64,000 bases of DNA from an uncultured Candidatus Thioglobus sp. (GCA_905182815.1 CAJJCX010000004.1:248001-312000); one strand, 5' to 3'. Positions 46,916-56,328 are shown, counted from the first letter of the stretch. Made by a program: numbers and translations. The notes: a model not told the origin generated them from the letters alone.

Positions 46916-48973
46916 ATGAGTAGAACTAATTTGAGTCGGCTAATATCACCAAAATCAATAGCTGTGGTTGGAAATCGTGGTGCAAATTTTGCGATTAGAG
47001 AAAGTAAAAAATTAGGCTATAACCATAAAATTTGGGCAATCCATCCAACTCTAGATTTTCTTGAGGGAATTAAGTGTTACAAAGATATTAAAGATCTTCC
47101 TGAGGCTCCAGATGCTACGTTTATAGCAGTTAATGCCGAGTCTGCTATAGCTATAGTTGCTGATTTAAAGTCGATTGGAGGTGGTGGAGCAGTTTTGTAC
47201 GCTTCTGGTTTTGGAGAGCTTGGAGAAAAAGGAATAAAACGAAATCAGAGGCTGGAAGAGGCTGCTGATGGAATGCCATTAATTGGACCGAACTGTTATG
47301 GCTTTATCAATAGTCTTGATGGAGTTGCATTGTGGCCTGATGTTCATGGTTGTGAGCCAGTTTTGAGTGGGGTTGCAATTATTACACAGAGTGGCAATAT
47401 AGGCCTTAATATTACAATGCAATCGATCGGGCTTCCAATTGCCTACATGTTTACTCTTGGCAATCAAACAAATACAAATATTGCAGATATTATTAATGCG
47501 ATGCTCGATGACAATAGAGTCAATGCAATAGGCCTGCATATCGAAGGAATTTCCGATATCAAATCGTTTGATGTTGCTGCTCGAAGAGCCCTTGATAAAA
47601 AAATTCCAATTGTTGCAATTAAGTCTGGACGTACTGATGTTTCTGCAAAGATTGCACTCAGTCATACCAGCTCAATGACAGGCTTGGACCAACTTTTTAA
47701 TGTATTTTTTGAGCGACTCGGGATTGCTAGAGTGGATACTGTTCCAGAGTTCCTAGAAACTTTAAAATTGCTAAGTATTTTAGGAACCATTGACCATAAC
47801 GGTGTTGCATCTATGAGCTGCTCTGGAGGAGAGGCAGGAATGATGGCGGATTTGATTGATGGTCTGGATATCACCTTTCCTAGCCTTGATGATCTTCATA
47901 AAGATAGAGTTAAACTAGCGCTTAATGATTATGTCGAGGTTGATAATCCACTTGATTACCATACCTTTATTTGGGGTGACCGAAAAAGAACTTCAAAATG
48001 CTTTAAGCAGATGATTAGTGGCAATTTTGCTGCAACAATGTTGTTATTGGACTGGCCAAGAACGCAAGAATCAGAACAAAAAGATTGGGACTTAACTTTA
48101 TTGGCTCTCTCTGATGCGATTTCTGGGACACGTGAGAAGACTATAGTATTAGCTTCAATTGCAGATTGTATGCCTAAAAGGATTATTAAGGAATGCCAAA
48201 AATATGGTATCGCGCCAATGATAGGGCTGGATATTTGCTTGAAGGCTCTTAATCACTCCTATAGAATTGGACTCGCTTTTCAGAAAAGCTCAATGCAATC
48301 GATAGAGATATTACGCTCATTATCTCACCCTTCTAAAATTTCAACTCTAACAGAGTTTGAAGGCAAGAAATTGTTGAAAAAATATGGAATTCCTGTGCCA
48401 GATGGAAAAATTATTAGTAGCACCTCTGAGGCTTTAATTGCCGCTGAAAAAATACATTACCCTATAACACTGAAGGTTTCAGATGTTGAGTTGGTACATA
48501 AAACAGAGCTAGGTGCTGTTATGCTAAATATAAATGATCCTTTAGCGCTAGAGAAGGCTTGCCAGGATTTATTTAAGATTGGTTCATCCCTTCTTATTGA
48601 AAAAATGGTGCAAGATTCAGTTGCTGAATTGATTATTGGTGTTGGCCTTGACCCAATTTTTGGAAAATATATTATTATTGGAAGTGGTGGAATTTTGGTG
48701 GAGCTTTTCAAAGAAAGTATTCCACTTCTATTTCCAGTTAATAGGAAGGATGTTTCTCTAGCCTTATCAAAATTAAAAGCTTTTCCTTTAATTAACGGTT
48801 ATAGAGGTAATCCACAAGGAGACGTTGAGATGATTATTGATTGCGTAATGGCTACTGTCAAACTAGTTAGTGAAAATGATATTGATGAATTGGATATTAA
48901 TCCATTATTAGTATTGAAGAGAGGCAGCGGAGTTATTGCTGTCGACACTCTTATTAAGTTAAACTTAGGCTAA
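46916..48973 (+). CDS. Acyl-CoA synthetase (NDP-forming), alpha-beta fusion
   Basis: A 685-residue single-chain CoA ligase of the acetyl-CoA synthetase (ADP-forming)/Pat-like superfamily. Order: CoA-binding Rossmann domain ([22 protein letters not shown] near 120), succinyl-CoA-ligase-like domains with a candidate phosphohistidine in [12 protein letters not shown] near 250, and a C-terminal ATP-grasp domain from about 470 ([37 protein letters not shown]). No acetyltransferase domain is seen. In this set it would activate a betaine acid to its CoA ester, in place of CaiB/CaiC; the substrate is inferred from neighbours. Confidence 0.82.
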   Translation: MSRTNLSRLISPKSIAVVGNRGANFAIRESKKLGYNHKIWAIHPTLDFLEGIKCYKDIKDLPEAPDATFIAVNAESAIAIVADLKSIGGGGAVLYASGFGELGEKGIKRNQRLEEAADGMPLIGPNCYGFINSLDGVALWPDVHGCEPVLSGVAIITQSGNIGLNITMQSIGLPIAYMFTLGNQTNTNIADIINAMLDDNRVNAIGLHIEGISDIKSFDVAARRALDKKIPIVAIKSGRTDVSAKIALSHTSSMTGLDQLFNVFFERLGIARVDTVPEFLETLKLLSILGTIDHNGVASMSCSGGEAGMMADLIDGLDITFPSLDDLHKDRVKLALNDYVEVDNPLDYHTFIWGDRKRTSKCFKQMISGNFAATMLLLDWPRTQESEQKDWDLTLLALSDAISGTREKTIVLASIADCMPKRIIKECQKYGIAPMIGLDICLKALNHSYRIGLAFQKSSMQSIEILRSLSHPSKISTLTEFEGKKLLKKYGIPVPDGKIISSTSEALIAAEKIHYPITLKVSDVELVHKTELGAVMLNINDPLALEKACQDLFKIGSSLLIEKMVQDSVAELIIGVGLDPIFGKYIIIGSGGILVELFKESIPLLFPVNRKDVSLALSKLKAFPLINGYRGNPQGDVEMIIDCVMATVKLVSENDIDELDINPLLVLKRGSGVIAVDTLIKLNLG

Positions 48974-48996
48974 TCAGCCTTTTAATTGGGAAATTT

Positions 48997-49782
48997 ATGA
49001 ACAACAGTGTTAATTGCAAAATCTATGATGACGTAATGTTGATTACCTTGGACCGACCAAAAGCTAATGCAATTGATGCTAAAACAAGTCATGCGCTGGG
49101 TGATGCATTTATCAGTTTTAGAGATAATAATAATTTACGGGTGGCTGTGATAACGGGGGCTGGTGATCGTTTTTTTTGCGGTGGCTGGGATTTAAAAGCC
49201 GCATCTGAAGGCGAGGCAATTGATGCAGACTTTGGGCTTGGTGGTTTTGCAGGACTAACGGAGTTGTGGGATCTTGATAAACCTGTCATTGCCGCAGTTA
49301 ATGGACTAGCAGTTGGAGGAGGCTTTGAGTTAGCTTTAGCAGCTGACCTTATAATTGCAGCAGATACTGCAGAGTTTTTTGTTCCAGAAGCGACCTTAGG
49401 CATTATCCCTGATAGTGGGGGCGTCTTAAGATTGCCACGACGATTGCCATCTGCAGTGGCGATGGATATGCTTATGACAGGTCGACGAATGGCCGTAGAT
49501 GAAGCAAAACACTTTGGCCTAGTTAATCGAAGCTGTACTTTAAGTGAATTAGAAGATTCAGCAATAGAGTGGGCACATCAAATTGCTAAGTCTGCACCTC
49601 TTTCTCTGGCAGCAATAAAATCTGTATTAAGGCAAACAGACCAAATGGATTTAGAAAGTGCTTATAAAGTTATGCGATCTGGTGAGATCCAGGCTTATCA
49701 GAAAATGTTGAACTCTGAAGATGCAAAAGAAGGTCCTAAAGCTTTTTCTGAAAAGAGATCTCCAAGCTGGAAAGGAAAATAA
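48997..49782 (+). CDS. caiD: Crotonobetainyl-CoA hydratase (carnitinyl-CoA dehydratase) CaiD
   Basis: Crotonase-fold enzyme that interconverts crotonobetainyl-CoA and L-carnitinyl-CoA. The 261 residues match E. coli CaiD in length and in long identical stretches ([49 protein letters not shown]). Glu111 ([11 protein letters not shown]) and Glu131 (VPEATLGI) fall at exactly the residue numbers of the catalytic pair in E. coli CaiD. This is the best marker that the set at 45195-49782 handles carnitine or related betaines. Twenty-three bases after the ligase gene. Confidence 0.9.
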   Translation: MNNSVNCKIYDDVMLITLDRPKANAIDAKTSHALGDAFISFRDNNNLRVAVITGAGDRFFCGGWDLKAASEGEAIDADFGLGGFAGLTELWDLDKPVIAAVNGLAVGGGFELALAADLIIAADTAEFFVPEATLGIIPDSGGVLRLPRRLPSAVAMDMLMTGRRMAVDEAKHFGLVNRSCTLSELEDSAIEWAHQIAKSAPLSLAAIKSVLRQTDQMDLESAYKVMRSGEIQAYQKMLNSEDAKEGPKAFSEKRSPSWKGK

Positions 49783-49862
49783 TCATTATAAATACAACAG
49801 ATTTTGAACAAGCTAGAACTGGGTATAATTTATTTGATGAATTAAGTTAGGATATAGATTCA

Positions 49863-50174
49863 ATGAAAAGATATTTTTTAACATCAGTCACAATTGCTTT
49901 AGCTATTTTTTCGCTAAGTTCAAATGCCAATAGTGAAGGCGAAGCAATGTATAGTGCTTTGGGCTGTGTAAGTTGTCATGGCCAGAATGGACATTCGACA
50001 GATGAAAATGCACCTTCTTTAGCTGGAAAAGATGCTGATTGGATTGTTCAGCAATTAGAATATTTTCAGTCAGGTGAGCGTCAGAACTCATACATGAATG
50101 CAATGGCTCCAATGGCTGAAGGATTTGAACGCTCGATTGCTGAATATCTTTCTATTCAAAATTCTAAATACTAA
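49863..50174 (+). CDS. Periplasmic monohaem cytochrome c
   Basis: A 103-residue class I cytochrome c. Signal peptide at about 1-23 (KRYFLTSVTIALAIFSLSSN, cut near NANS), one haem site CVSCH near residue 38, and a distal Met probably in AMAPMAEG. The layout and PSLAGKDADWIVQQLEYFQSG resemble one half of cytochrome c4, which follows as the next gene. It should shuttle electrons in the periplasm, the partner unknown. A TATAAT box lies at 49824-49829 upstream. Confidence 0.88.
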   Translation: MKRYFLTSVTIALAIFSLSSNANSEGEAMYSALGCVSCHGQNGHSTDENAPSLAGKDADWIVQQLEYFQSGERQNSYMNAMAPMAEGFERSIAEYLSIQNSKY

Positions 50175-50204
50175 TATTAGTCGATAAAACTGTCCTAATT
50201 GAAG

Positions 50205-50234
50205 TTTACGATACCATTATTTTTCACGTATAAT
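50205..50234 (+). promoter_or_regulatory. Candidate promoter for the cytochrome c4 gene
   Basis: TTTACG at 50205-50210 and perfect TATAAT at 50229-50234, spacer 18, ahead of the ATG at 50261, with GGAG ten bases before that start. The -35 is weak. Confidence 0.4.
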
Positions 50235-50260
50235 TTCCTTGAATTTTTTGGAGATTAAGA

Positions 50261-50900
50261 ATGAAAAAGACCATTATTGCTTTAGCTTATATATTAATTG
50301 CTTCTTTCAGTAGCCCTATTATTGCTGCTGGTGATGCTGAGGCAGGTCAAGCAAAGACTGCAACATGTATGGGTTGCCATGGTCTGGCAGGTAATAGCAC
50401 TATTCCTACTTTTCCTAAGTTAGCTGGACAAGGTGAGGCTTATCTTATAAAACAATTACAGCACTTTAAGTCAGGTGAAAGAAAGAATGCAATGATGAAT
50501 GGTGTTGCTGGAATGCTCTCTGAGCAAGACATGATGGACATTGCAGCTTACTATTCAATCCAAACTATAAGTGAAAACAGTGCGAATGCAGATGCTGAAA
50601 CTCTTGAGCTTGGTCGTAAGATTTATGTTGGTGGAAAAATGGATACTCAAACGACAGCTTGTATTGCTTGTCATGGAGCTAAAGGTTTAGGTATTCCAAC
50701 TGCAGGCTTCCCTGCAATCAGCGGTCAGCATGCAGCATATACTAGCTTCACAGCTAAAAGCATTCCGTCAATATTCCATAAATGAACAAACGGGCTCCAC
50801 AGATGTTTCTAGAGCAAATGAGATGATGGTGAATGTTGCTAAAGGTTTAACGACAGTTGAAATTGAAGCTTTGTCACAATATATAGCTGGACTTCATTAA
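50261..50900 (+). CDS. Cytochrome c4, dihaem (one frameshift)
   Basis: Periplasmic or membrane-attached dihaem electron carrier, often feeding a terminal oxidase. Signal peptide at about 1-22 (cut after IIAA), first haem CMGCH near 38 with PTFPKLAGQGEAYLIKQLQHF, second haem CIACH near 131 with PTAGFPAISGQHAAY. The frame then breaks near 50747: removing one T restores QLKAFRQYSINEQTGSTDVS and the C-terminus ending YIAGLH at 50900, with the second distal Met in ANEMMVNVA. Corrected length is 212 residues, normal for c4. Error in the sequence is likelier than truncation. Confidence 0.86.
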
Positions 50901-50918
50901 ACTAGAGCTGGTGATTTT

Positions 50919-51107
50919 ATGAAAAGAAAAATTGGGATAGTAGCCCTTTCCCTATCATTTTTGGCAGTACTCTGGCTTTTGCTTGGTATGGCTAATTTGG
51001 TGCCACTTTTGATAGAGTTACCGAACGAAACAAGTATAAGAGCGCATGCCTCACTAGCAGTAATTTTCTTGTTGATAGGTTCTGCGGCTTTTTGGAACGA
51101 AGATTAA
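50919..51107 (+). CDS. Small two-segment membrane protein (62 aa)
   Basis: Unrecognised small protein with two hydrophobic segments (about 6-28 and 43-58) and a short loop between. It starts 18 bases after the corrected end of cytochrome c4 and is followed by two more tiny membrane proteins on the same strand. The steady spacing suggests one transcript. No cofactor motif is seen; a role as an accessory subunit of a respiratory complex is only a guess from position. Confidence 0.65.
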   Translation: MKRKIGIVALSLSFLAVLWLLLGMANLVPLLIELPNETSIRAHASLAVIFLLIGSAAFWNED

Positions 51108-51128
51108 TTTTTAAAGAAGGATGTAATT

Positions 51129-51305
51129 ATGATGAAAACGTCAGATATATGTATTTTAATGTCAGTGGGTGTTGCATTTGTAACAACTGCTTTTCTTTGG
51201 TTTCAAGGAGTGGACACAAAGCAAGAAGCATTGTTTACCGCAACTTGGATTCCATCTATTTTAACGTTCGCTATTTATTTTAAAATAATAGCCAGGAAGG
51301 ACTAA
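51129..51305 (+). CDS. Small two-segment membrane protein (58 aa)
   Basis: Unrecognised. Starts with a double ATG preceded by a good AAGGAT Shine-Dalgarno sequence. Two hydrophobic segments (about 6-24 and 36-54) end in the basic KIIARKD, which would place the C-terminus in the cytoplasm. A longer reading in another frame across this interval lacks a ribosome site and is not preferred. It sits between two other tiny membrane proteins downstream of the cytochromes. Confidence 0.65.
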   Translation: MMKTSDICILMSVGVAFVTTAFLWFQGVDTKQEALFTATWIPSILTFAIYFKIIARKD

Positions 51306-51307
51306 TT

Positions 51308-51421
51308 ATGGATGATTCACTAATATTCTTTACTGGGTTATTTTGCTTTGCGCTTGCTTTAGTAGGAGCGGTAATGACTGTTGTAGAATTTAAACGTCTA
51401 GAGTCAGAAGATAAAAAATAA
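51308..51421 (+). CDS. Small single-segment membrane protein (37 aa)
   Basis: Unrecognised 37-residue protein beginning MDDSLIFFTG, with one membrane helix (about 5-27) and a charged tail (KRLESEDKK). A strong AGGAAGG ribosome site stands before the ATG, three bases after the previous stop. Size and shape recall the tiny helper subunits of terminal oxidases such as CydX or CcoQ, but there is no sequence proof of kinship. Confidence 0.65.
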   Translation: MDDSLIFFTGLFCFALALVGAVMTVVEFKRLESEDKK

Positions 51422-51514
51422 CATTGGGCTGTTAAGTCTTTTAATAGAGTAGTCTAGTTTTAAATAAGAGCTTTTATAGGCACTATTAAAATTATAAACG
51501 CGTAACTTTTGAGC

Positions 51515-52303
51515 TTAACCCATTCTCTCTGTGTTGCCGTCGACTGTCATTATTTGACCAGAAATTTTGCTTGCTTCATTTGATATTAAAAAGCTTGCCA
51601 TGTTTGCTATATCTTCTTTATCTACAAATGTTTTAAGAGAAACCATTGCCTCATAGTCTTCTTTTACCTCATTTTCAGAAGAGCCTATTGATTTGGCTCT
51701 TGCTTTAATAACACGATTAATTCTATCGCCTGATACTGACCCTGGGCAAATCGCGTTTACTCTAATATCGAATTCACCGAGCTCCATGGCGAGTGACTTT
51801 GTAATTCCAATGATGGCCCATTTACTAGCAGCGTAAGGAGTCCTTAGTGGAAATCCAAATAGTCCAGCTGTTGAAGATAGATTAATAATTGAGCCCCCCT
51901 TATTCTTCTTTAAAAGCGGAATTGCAAACTTAGTGAAGTAGAAGTGGCTATTTAAATTTATATCTATCGTTTGCCTCCAGTCCTCGATGGTTAAATCTTC
52001 CATTGGTCCAGTGGGACCAGCAATACCAACATTATTTATGAGAACATCAATGCTTGTAACTTTTTGAGAAAGGGCTTTAAAGTAAGACTTAACTGACTCC
52101 GGATTCCCAGCGTCAACATTTTCAATAAATACCCTTTTATTGAAAAGCGGATGCTTATGAATTTCATCAATTTTTTGCTGATTAATGTCAGATAAGTAAA
52201 CTGTGTGGCCTTGATCTATCAAAACATTAGCCATACACCAGCCAAGTCCATCAGCTGAGGCTGAAATGATTATATTTTTACTTGCAAAATTACCCTGAGA
52301 CAT
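51515..52303 (-). CDS. Short-chain dehydrogenase/reductase in the proXWV operon
   Basis: NAD(P)-dependent oxidoreductase of the classical SDR fold, 262 residues. Catalytic Ser in INLSSTAG and YxxxK in PYAASKWAI are present, as is the NNVG motif. The cofactor-binding motif is unusual: where TGxxxGxG is expected the sequence reads SASADGLG, with the first Gly replaced by Ala. Its start overlaps the proV stop by one base, so it is co-translated with the betaine transporter and probably acts on an imported hydroxylated betaine or a product of it, such as carnitine; the substrate is inferred only. Confidence 0.82.
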   Translation of the reverse strand: MSQGNFASKNIIISASADGLGWCMANVLIDQGHTVYLSDINQQKIDEIHKHPLFNKRVFIENVDAGNPESVKSYFKALSQKVTSIDVLINNVGIAGPTGPMEDLTIEDWRQTIDINLNSHFYFTKFAIPLLKKNKGGSIINLSSTAGLFGFPLRTPYAASKWAIIGITKSLAMELGEFDIRVNAICPGSVSGDRINRVIKARAKSIGSSENEVKEDYEAMVSLKTFVDKEDIANMASFLISNEASKISGQIMTVDGNTERMG

Positions 52304-53337
52304 TACTTTGTTTTTGTTAAGGCTTCAGAGAGTTCGTCAGATGAGATGTACCCAGTTGTGCTTCCATTTTTATCAATAACTTCAATAGTTGATCTATCTT
52401 TCAAAACCTTAGGGACTAGCTCTTCAATAAAGGTATCTTCATCATACTTGTATGTTGATGATGGGTTAATGCCGGAGGTATCAAATTTATCAATTTTTGT
52501 CATTACAGTCTTCGCTCTTAAAACTTTTGAGCGATTAACGTCTTTAACAAAAGCTTTAACGTAATCATCTGCTGGATTGAGGATAATATCTTCTGGGCGA
52601 CCAACTTGAACCAATCGTCCGCCATTTAGGATTCCTATATGATCGCCAAGTTTAAGGGATTCATCGAGGTCATGAGTAATAAAGACAATCGTTTTTTTAA
52701 GTTTCGATTGAAGGTCAACTAGTTGGGTTTGCATTTCACTTCTAATCAAAGGATCTAAAGCGCTAAACGCTTCGTCCATTAGAAGGATTTGTGGGTCAGT
52801 TGCAAGAGCCCTTGCAAGTCCAACTCTTTGCTGCATTCCGCCAGATAGTTGAGCTGGGTATTGGTTTTCAAATCCTTGGAGCCCTACAGCATCAATTTGA
52901 CCTTGGGCAATTTCTTTTCTCTTATCTTCAGGGACCTCCTGAATTTCAAGTCCATAAGCCACATTTTCAATGATTGTCTTGTGAGGGAATAATCCAAAGC
53001 GCTGAAAAACCATACTCATGGTTTTTTTTCTAAATTCTAAAATTTCTTTCTCATCTAAACTTAATACGTCGACATCATTTACAAGAACTTGTCCTGCAGT
53101 AGGATCAATTAATCTATTAATGTGCCTAATCAAAGTTGACTTACCTGAGCCAGATAGGCCCATGCAAACAAAAATTTCACCTTCTTCGATAGATAATGAA
53201 ACGTTATCTAAGCCAACAGTATGTCCAGTCTCTTCTAGAACTTGTTCTTTATCTGCCCCATTTTGGACCATTGATAAAACCTGGTCAGGCTGGGGACCAA
53301 ATATTTTATAAATATTTTTAATTTCGATTTTTGACAT
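52303..53337 (-). CDS. proV: Glycine betaine/proline-type ABC transporter ATPase ProV
   Basis: Cytoplasmic ATPase of a QAT-family importer, 344 residues. Walker A MGLSGSGKST near 65-74, Q-loop FQRFGLFPHKTI, signature LSGGMQQRVGLARALA, Walker B LLMDEAFSALD, switch His in FITHDLDE. The family-typical N-terminal insert (IFGPQPDQVLSMVQNGADK) is present. The C-terminus has about one CBS domain rather than the two of E. coli ProV (400 residues), so osmotic gating may be altered, in line with a nutritional role. Between proW and the SDR gene. Confidence 0.93.
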   Translation of the reverse strand: MSKIEIKNIYKIFGPQPDQVLSMVQNGADKEQVLEETGHTVGLDNVSLSIEEGEIFVCMGLSGSGKSTLIRHINRLIDPTAGQVLVNDVDVLSLDEKEILEFRKKTMSMVFQRFGLFPHKTIIENVAYGLEIQEVPEDKRKEIAQGQIDAVGLQGFENQYPAQLSGGMQQRVGLARALATDPQILLMDEAFSALDPLIRSEMQTQLVDLQSKLKKTIVFITHDLDESLKLGDHIGILNGGRLVQVGRPEDIILNPADDYVKAFVKDVNRSKVLRAKTVMTKIDKFDTSGINPSSTYKYDEDTFIEELVPKVLKDRSTIEVIDKNGSTTGYISSDELSEALTKTK

Positions 53338-53346
53338 AATAGGGGT

Positions 53347-54348
53347 TTATTCTGGTGGTTTATTTCTATCTTGTATTCTTTTACCGTAAGCCTGCGTAAT
53401 TCTATCTAACACAATTGCTAATAGAACAATTGCAAGACCGGCTTCAGTTGCTTTTCCAACGTTTAGCTGTTGAAGTCCAAGTAAAACTTCATCGCCAAGG
53501 CCTCGAGTTCCAATCATTGAGGCAATGACAACCATAGCTAGTGCCATCATTGTGCACTGGTTGATTCCTTGCATAATGTTCGGTAGGGCAAGAGGTAACT
53601 GTACCCCAAGTAATTTTTGTTTCGGGCTAGCCCCAAATGCTTCAGCTGCTTCAATAACTTCGGTATCAACTAGTGTAATTCCAAGATCAGTCAATCGGAC
53701 TAATGGGGGAACCGCATAAATAACGGTTGCAATAATTGCTGGAACAGCACCCAATCCAAACAGCATAATTCCTGGGATTAGGTAACAGAAGCTTGGGATT
53801 GTTTGCATTAAATCAAGAACTGGCAGTATTGCATTTCGAACTTTATTATTTCGAGACATTGCAATACCCAATGGAATACCAATAATAATACAAATAATAA
53901 TTCCAATTATCATAATAGAGGTTGTTTCTATGGCTTTATCCCAAAACTTTGGATGCAGGAAGCCTATAAAAAATGTACAGAACCCAACAAAAACGGTGGT
54001 TCCTATTTTTCTGCCACTAGAAAAGAAGACAACTGCAACAACGAGTGCAATGACTACTGGCCAAGGTAAAACGATTAAGAATTTCTTAAGAGATAGGATT
54101 GCACCAAGAAGAAAATCGTTGATTACTTCGAAGTAAATTCCATATTTTTCATTAAAGACTTTAAAGCCGTCATTAATCCATTTCATTAGAGGAATATCTA
54201 ACCATTTAGGCCAGTCATAGAGCCAACTTAAATCAGTAAATAGCTCCATAACACTATCGGGCTTTCTTTTCGATGAGTTATAACTTACGACTAAAAGCCA
54301 TACAAAGAATATTGGGAATGTAAAGTATGTGAGAATTTTTCTTATCAT
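53347..54348 (-). CDS. proW: Betaine-type ABC transporter permease ProW
   Basis: Inner-membrane permease, 333 residues from the ATG at 54348; a longer reading starting at 54378 would begin inside a terminator hairpin and is rejected. An N-terminal part with two or three segments precedes the BPD-type core (TSIMIIGIIICIIIGIPLGI, EAAEAFGASPKQKLLGVQLP with the EAA loop that docks ProV). It lies after proX and before proV, ten bases from the latter. Confidence 0.92.
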   Translation of the reverse strand: MIRKILTYFTFPIFFVWLLVVSYNSSKRKPDSVMELFTDLSWLYDWPKWLDIPLMKWINDGFKVFNEKYGIYFEVINDFLLGAILSLKKFLIVLPWPVVIALVVAVVFFSSGRKIGTTVFVGFCTFFIGFLHPKFWDKAIETTSIMIIGIIICIIIGIPLGIAMSRNNKVRNAILPVLDLMQTIPSFCYLIPGIMLFGLGAVPAIIATVIYAVPPLVRLTDLGITLVDTEVIEAAEAFGASPKQKLLGVQLPLALPNIMQGINQCTMMALAMVVIASMIGTRGLGDEVLLGLQQLNVGKATEAGLAIVLLAIVLDRITQAYGKRIQDRNKPPE

Positions 54349-54361
54349 AATGATTTTGATG

Positions 54362-54392
54362 AAAAAAAGAGCCCACAAGTGAGCTCTTTTTT
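54362..54392 (-). terminator. Intercistronic terminator/attenuator between proX and proW
   Basis: AAAAAAGAGC (54363-54372) pairs perfectly with GCTCTTTTTT (54383-54392), with an inner CAC/GTG stem in the loop. Read on the minus strand it ends in a T run after the GC core, so it can stop transcripts leaving proX. Partial read-through would leave the binding protein more abundant than ProW and ProV. The hairpin is symmetric and could work on both strands. Confidence 0.75.
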
Positions 54393-54406
54393 ATATTAAG
54401 ATTAAC

Positions 54407-55424
54407 TTATAGAGCTCCAGATACTTTAGCAGCAACGTCTGCTGGTACCCAAGATTTCCATGAATCATCATTCGCTAAGTACTCCATTGCAGTTAGCTCC
54501 ATATCACCATCTGACTCATCTTCATAGAATGCAAGTAGTCTGTTAACTTGCGCAGTTGGTATGCTATAAGCCTCTAAAAATGCAGTCTCTGCAGGGTGTG
54601 AATCCGCCCATGAAGAAAGAACTGACTTGTCTAGTGACATGTCTCTGTACTCAACTCCACAAGTAGGTACCCATGCATCCTCTTCCATTGGCTTTGATGT
54701 CTTCAACAACAACTTGCATAGATGCCCAGCACTCAGAGTTAAATGGAGGCTCTGCTAGTCTAACTAGATCAACCTTACCCATTAGACCAGTTGGCGCCCA
54801 ATAGTAAGTAAAGATTGGTTGCTTTTTAGCAAACGCACCTGCGATTGCTGCATCTAGTGCTCCACCTGAACCTGGATCAAAGTTAGTATAGTATTTATCT
54901 AGTCCATAAGCTTTTTGTTTAACAAGGTTAATTGTGTAGCAAGTCCAGCCACCAATACAGCTTGTCATTCTTCCCATTGATGGGTTTTCAGGATCACTGA
55001 ATAACGCAGCAATTTCTGGCCTATTCATATCTAGAACATTTGTAAGATTGTACTTATCAGCAGTTGCTCTATCAACATAGAATGCTTGCTGAGAGTCAGG
55101 AGTATTTACTCCTAGGTTTCTCACAGTTCCATCTGCTTCATGACCATCAAAAGTATCTTTAATGTTGTCATACCAAAGCTCAGTAACTACATCAAGCTGT
55201 CCATCATAGTGCGCAGCCATAATAGGTGTTGTACTTCCTTTAGTTATACTAACTTCACACCCATAACCATGCTCCAAGATGAAGCCAGCAATAGCAGTAT
55301 GAATATTAGCACTACTCCAGTCAAAATCAGCTAGTCTTGCCTTACCGCAGTCAGCACTAACAACTCCTGGCATTAGAGCAACTGAAATAGCTGAGATAGC
55401 TAATAGTTTATTTATTAGTTTCAT
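54407..55424 (-). CDS. proX: Betaine-type periplasmic binding protein ProX (one frameshift)
   Basis: Binds a quaternary-amine ligand in the periplasm for ProWV. Signal peptide at 1-24 (cut after VVSA), then the OpuAC fold (ITKGSTTPIMAAHYDGQLDV, SCIGGWTCYTINLVKQKAYG, PIFTYYWAPTGLMGKVDLVR). The main frame ends near 54651; from about 54705-54715 the true C-terminus continues in another frame (LLKTSKPMEEDAWVPTCGVE to DVAAKVSGAL). The repeated GTTGTTGTTG makes the exact base uncertain; removing one base gives 338 residues, the family length. Sequence error is likelier than decay. First gene of proX-proW-proV-SDR. Confidence 0.88.
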
Positions 55425-55449
55425 TTTTTCTCCTTAGGTTTTAAAACAA

Positions 55450-55472
55450 AATCCTTATTAAATATAAGGATT
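55450..55472 (-). promoter_or_regulatory. 9-bp inverted repeat in the proX leader
   Basis: AATCCTTAT (55450-55458) and ATAAGGATT (55464-55472) form a perfect inverted repeat with a five-base centre, 26 bases before the proX ATG, which itself has a strong AAGGAG site. It could be an operator for a regulator or a leader hairpin; no regulator gene lies beside it. Confidence 0.45.
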
Positions 55473-55548
55473 GATTTTTAGTATATATAAAATTTCAGTG
55501 CAAGTTGAATTATATTCGATGATTAAAAACACATATTAATAGGAAATA

Positions 55549-56310
55549 TTAAATTAATAAAACTATTCCTGCTATAAAAATTAATCCTAGAATTGTTTTT
55601 TGAAACACCTCGCCATCAATAACATGATAGATTTTCATGCCAAGAAAAGAGCCAATAATTAAAGCTGGAATAGTCAAAAGAAGGTCATAAAATATTTGCA
55701 ATGTAAATAGACCAGCGATAGCAAAACTTATAACTGCCATAATGCTTGTTATAAAAATAAAAGGTTCATAAGTTCCTCGCTGAGTATTTTTTGGTAATTT
55801 CTGCAGACTAACCCAAATTGTTGGAAATATTCCTCCAAGCGCTGCAAAGCCGCCCATAAATCCACTTATCAATCCTATAAAACGATCAATTAATTTATTG
55901 TTGTTAACTTTAACGGATAGGTTATTATTTTTAAATATTAATATTGCATAGAAAACTAAAAAAATGCCAATAGATATTTTAAATAATCTTGGGTCAGTAG
56001 TTTTTAGAAGAAGCATACCAAGGGGTATACCAATTAAACCAGAAATAACAAATGGTCTCAGTTTTGAAAAATCAAGAGTTTTTCTTAATTTAAATAATGG
56101 CCAACCCGATATCAATAAGCAAGTAATTATATTTAATGGAATTGCGATAGCAGGTTCCATTATGTGAAGCCAAAATGCATTAAGAACAAGACCACTTCCA
56201 AAGCCACTAGCACCCTGGACAAATGCTGCAGTAAATGCTCCTGAAATTAAAATTAATAAATATATTGATGGGTCAGAAATGATCTTTAAAGAATTGCCAA
56301 AATAATGCAT
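55549..56310 (-). CDS. TauE/SafE-family membrane permease (second copy)
   Basis: Inner-membrane protein of 253 residues with about eight hydrophobic segments. The first repeat reads FVQGASGFGSGLVLNAFW and the second GLISGFMGGFAALGGIFPTI, a variant of the family signature and clearly diverged from the copy at 39714. It lies upstream of proX on the same strand with about 124 bases between. Transport of a sulfonate or organic acid is expected from the family; the substrate is unknown. Confidence 0.84.
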   Translation of the reverse strand: MHYFGNSLKIISDPSIYLLILISGAFTAAFVQGASGFGSGLVLNAFWLHIMEPAIAIPLNIITCLLISGWPLFKLRKTLDFSKLRPFVISGLIGIPLGMLLLKTTDPRLFKISIGIFLVFYAILIFKNNNLSVKVNNNKLIDRFIGLISGFMGGFAALGGIFPTIWVSLQKLPKNTQRGTYEPFIFITSIMAVISFAIAGLFTLQIFYDLLLTIPALIIGSFLGMKIYHVIDGEVFQKTILGLIFIAGIVLLI

Positions 56311-56328
56311 ATGAGTATATAGATTATT

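Noticed and set aside
51092-51283. A 63-residue plus-strand frame
   Set aside because: It overlaps the 62- and 58-residue membrane proteins in another frame, has no ribosome site and no hydrophobic pattern.
54349-54378. proW start at 54378
   Set aside because: The extra codons fall in the terminator hairpin and encode residues with no family support.
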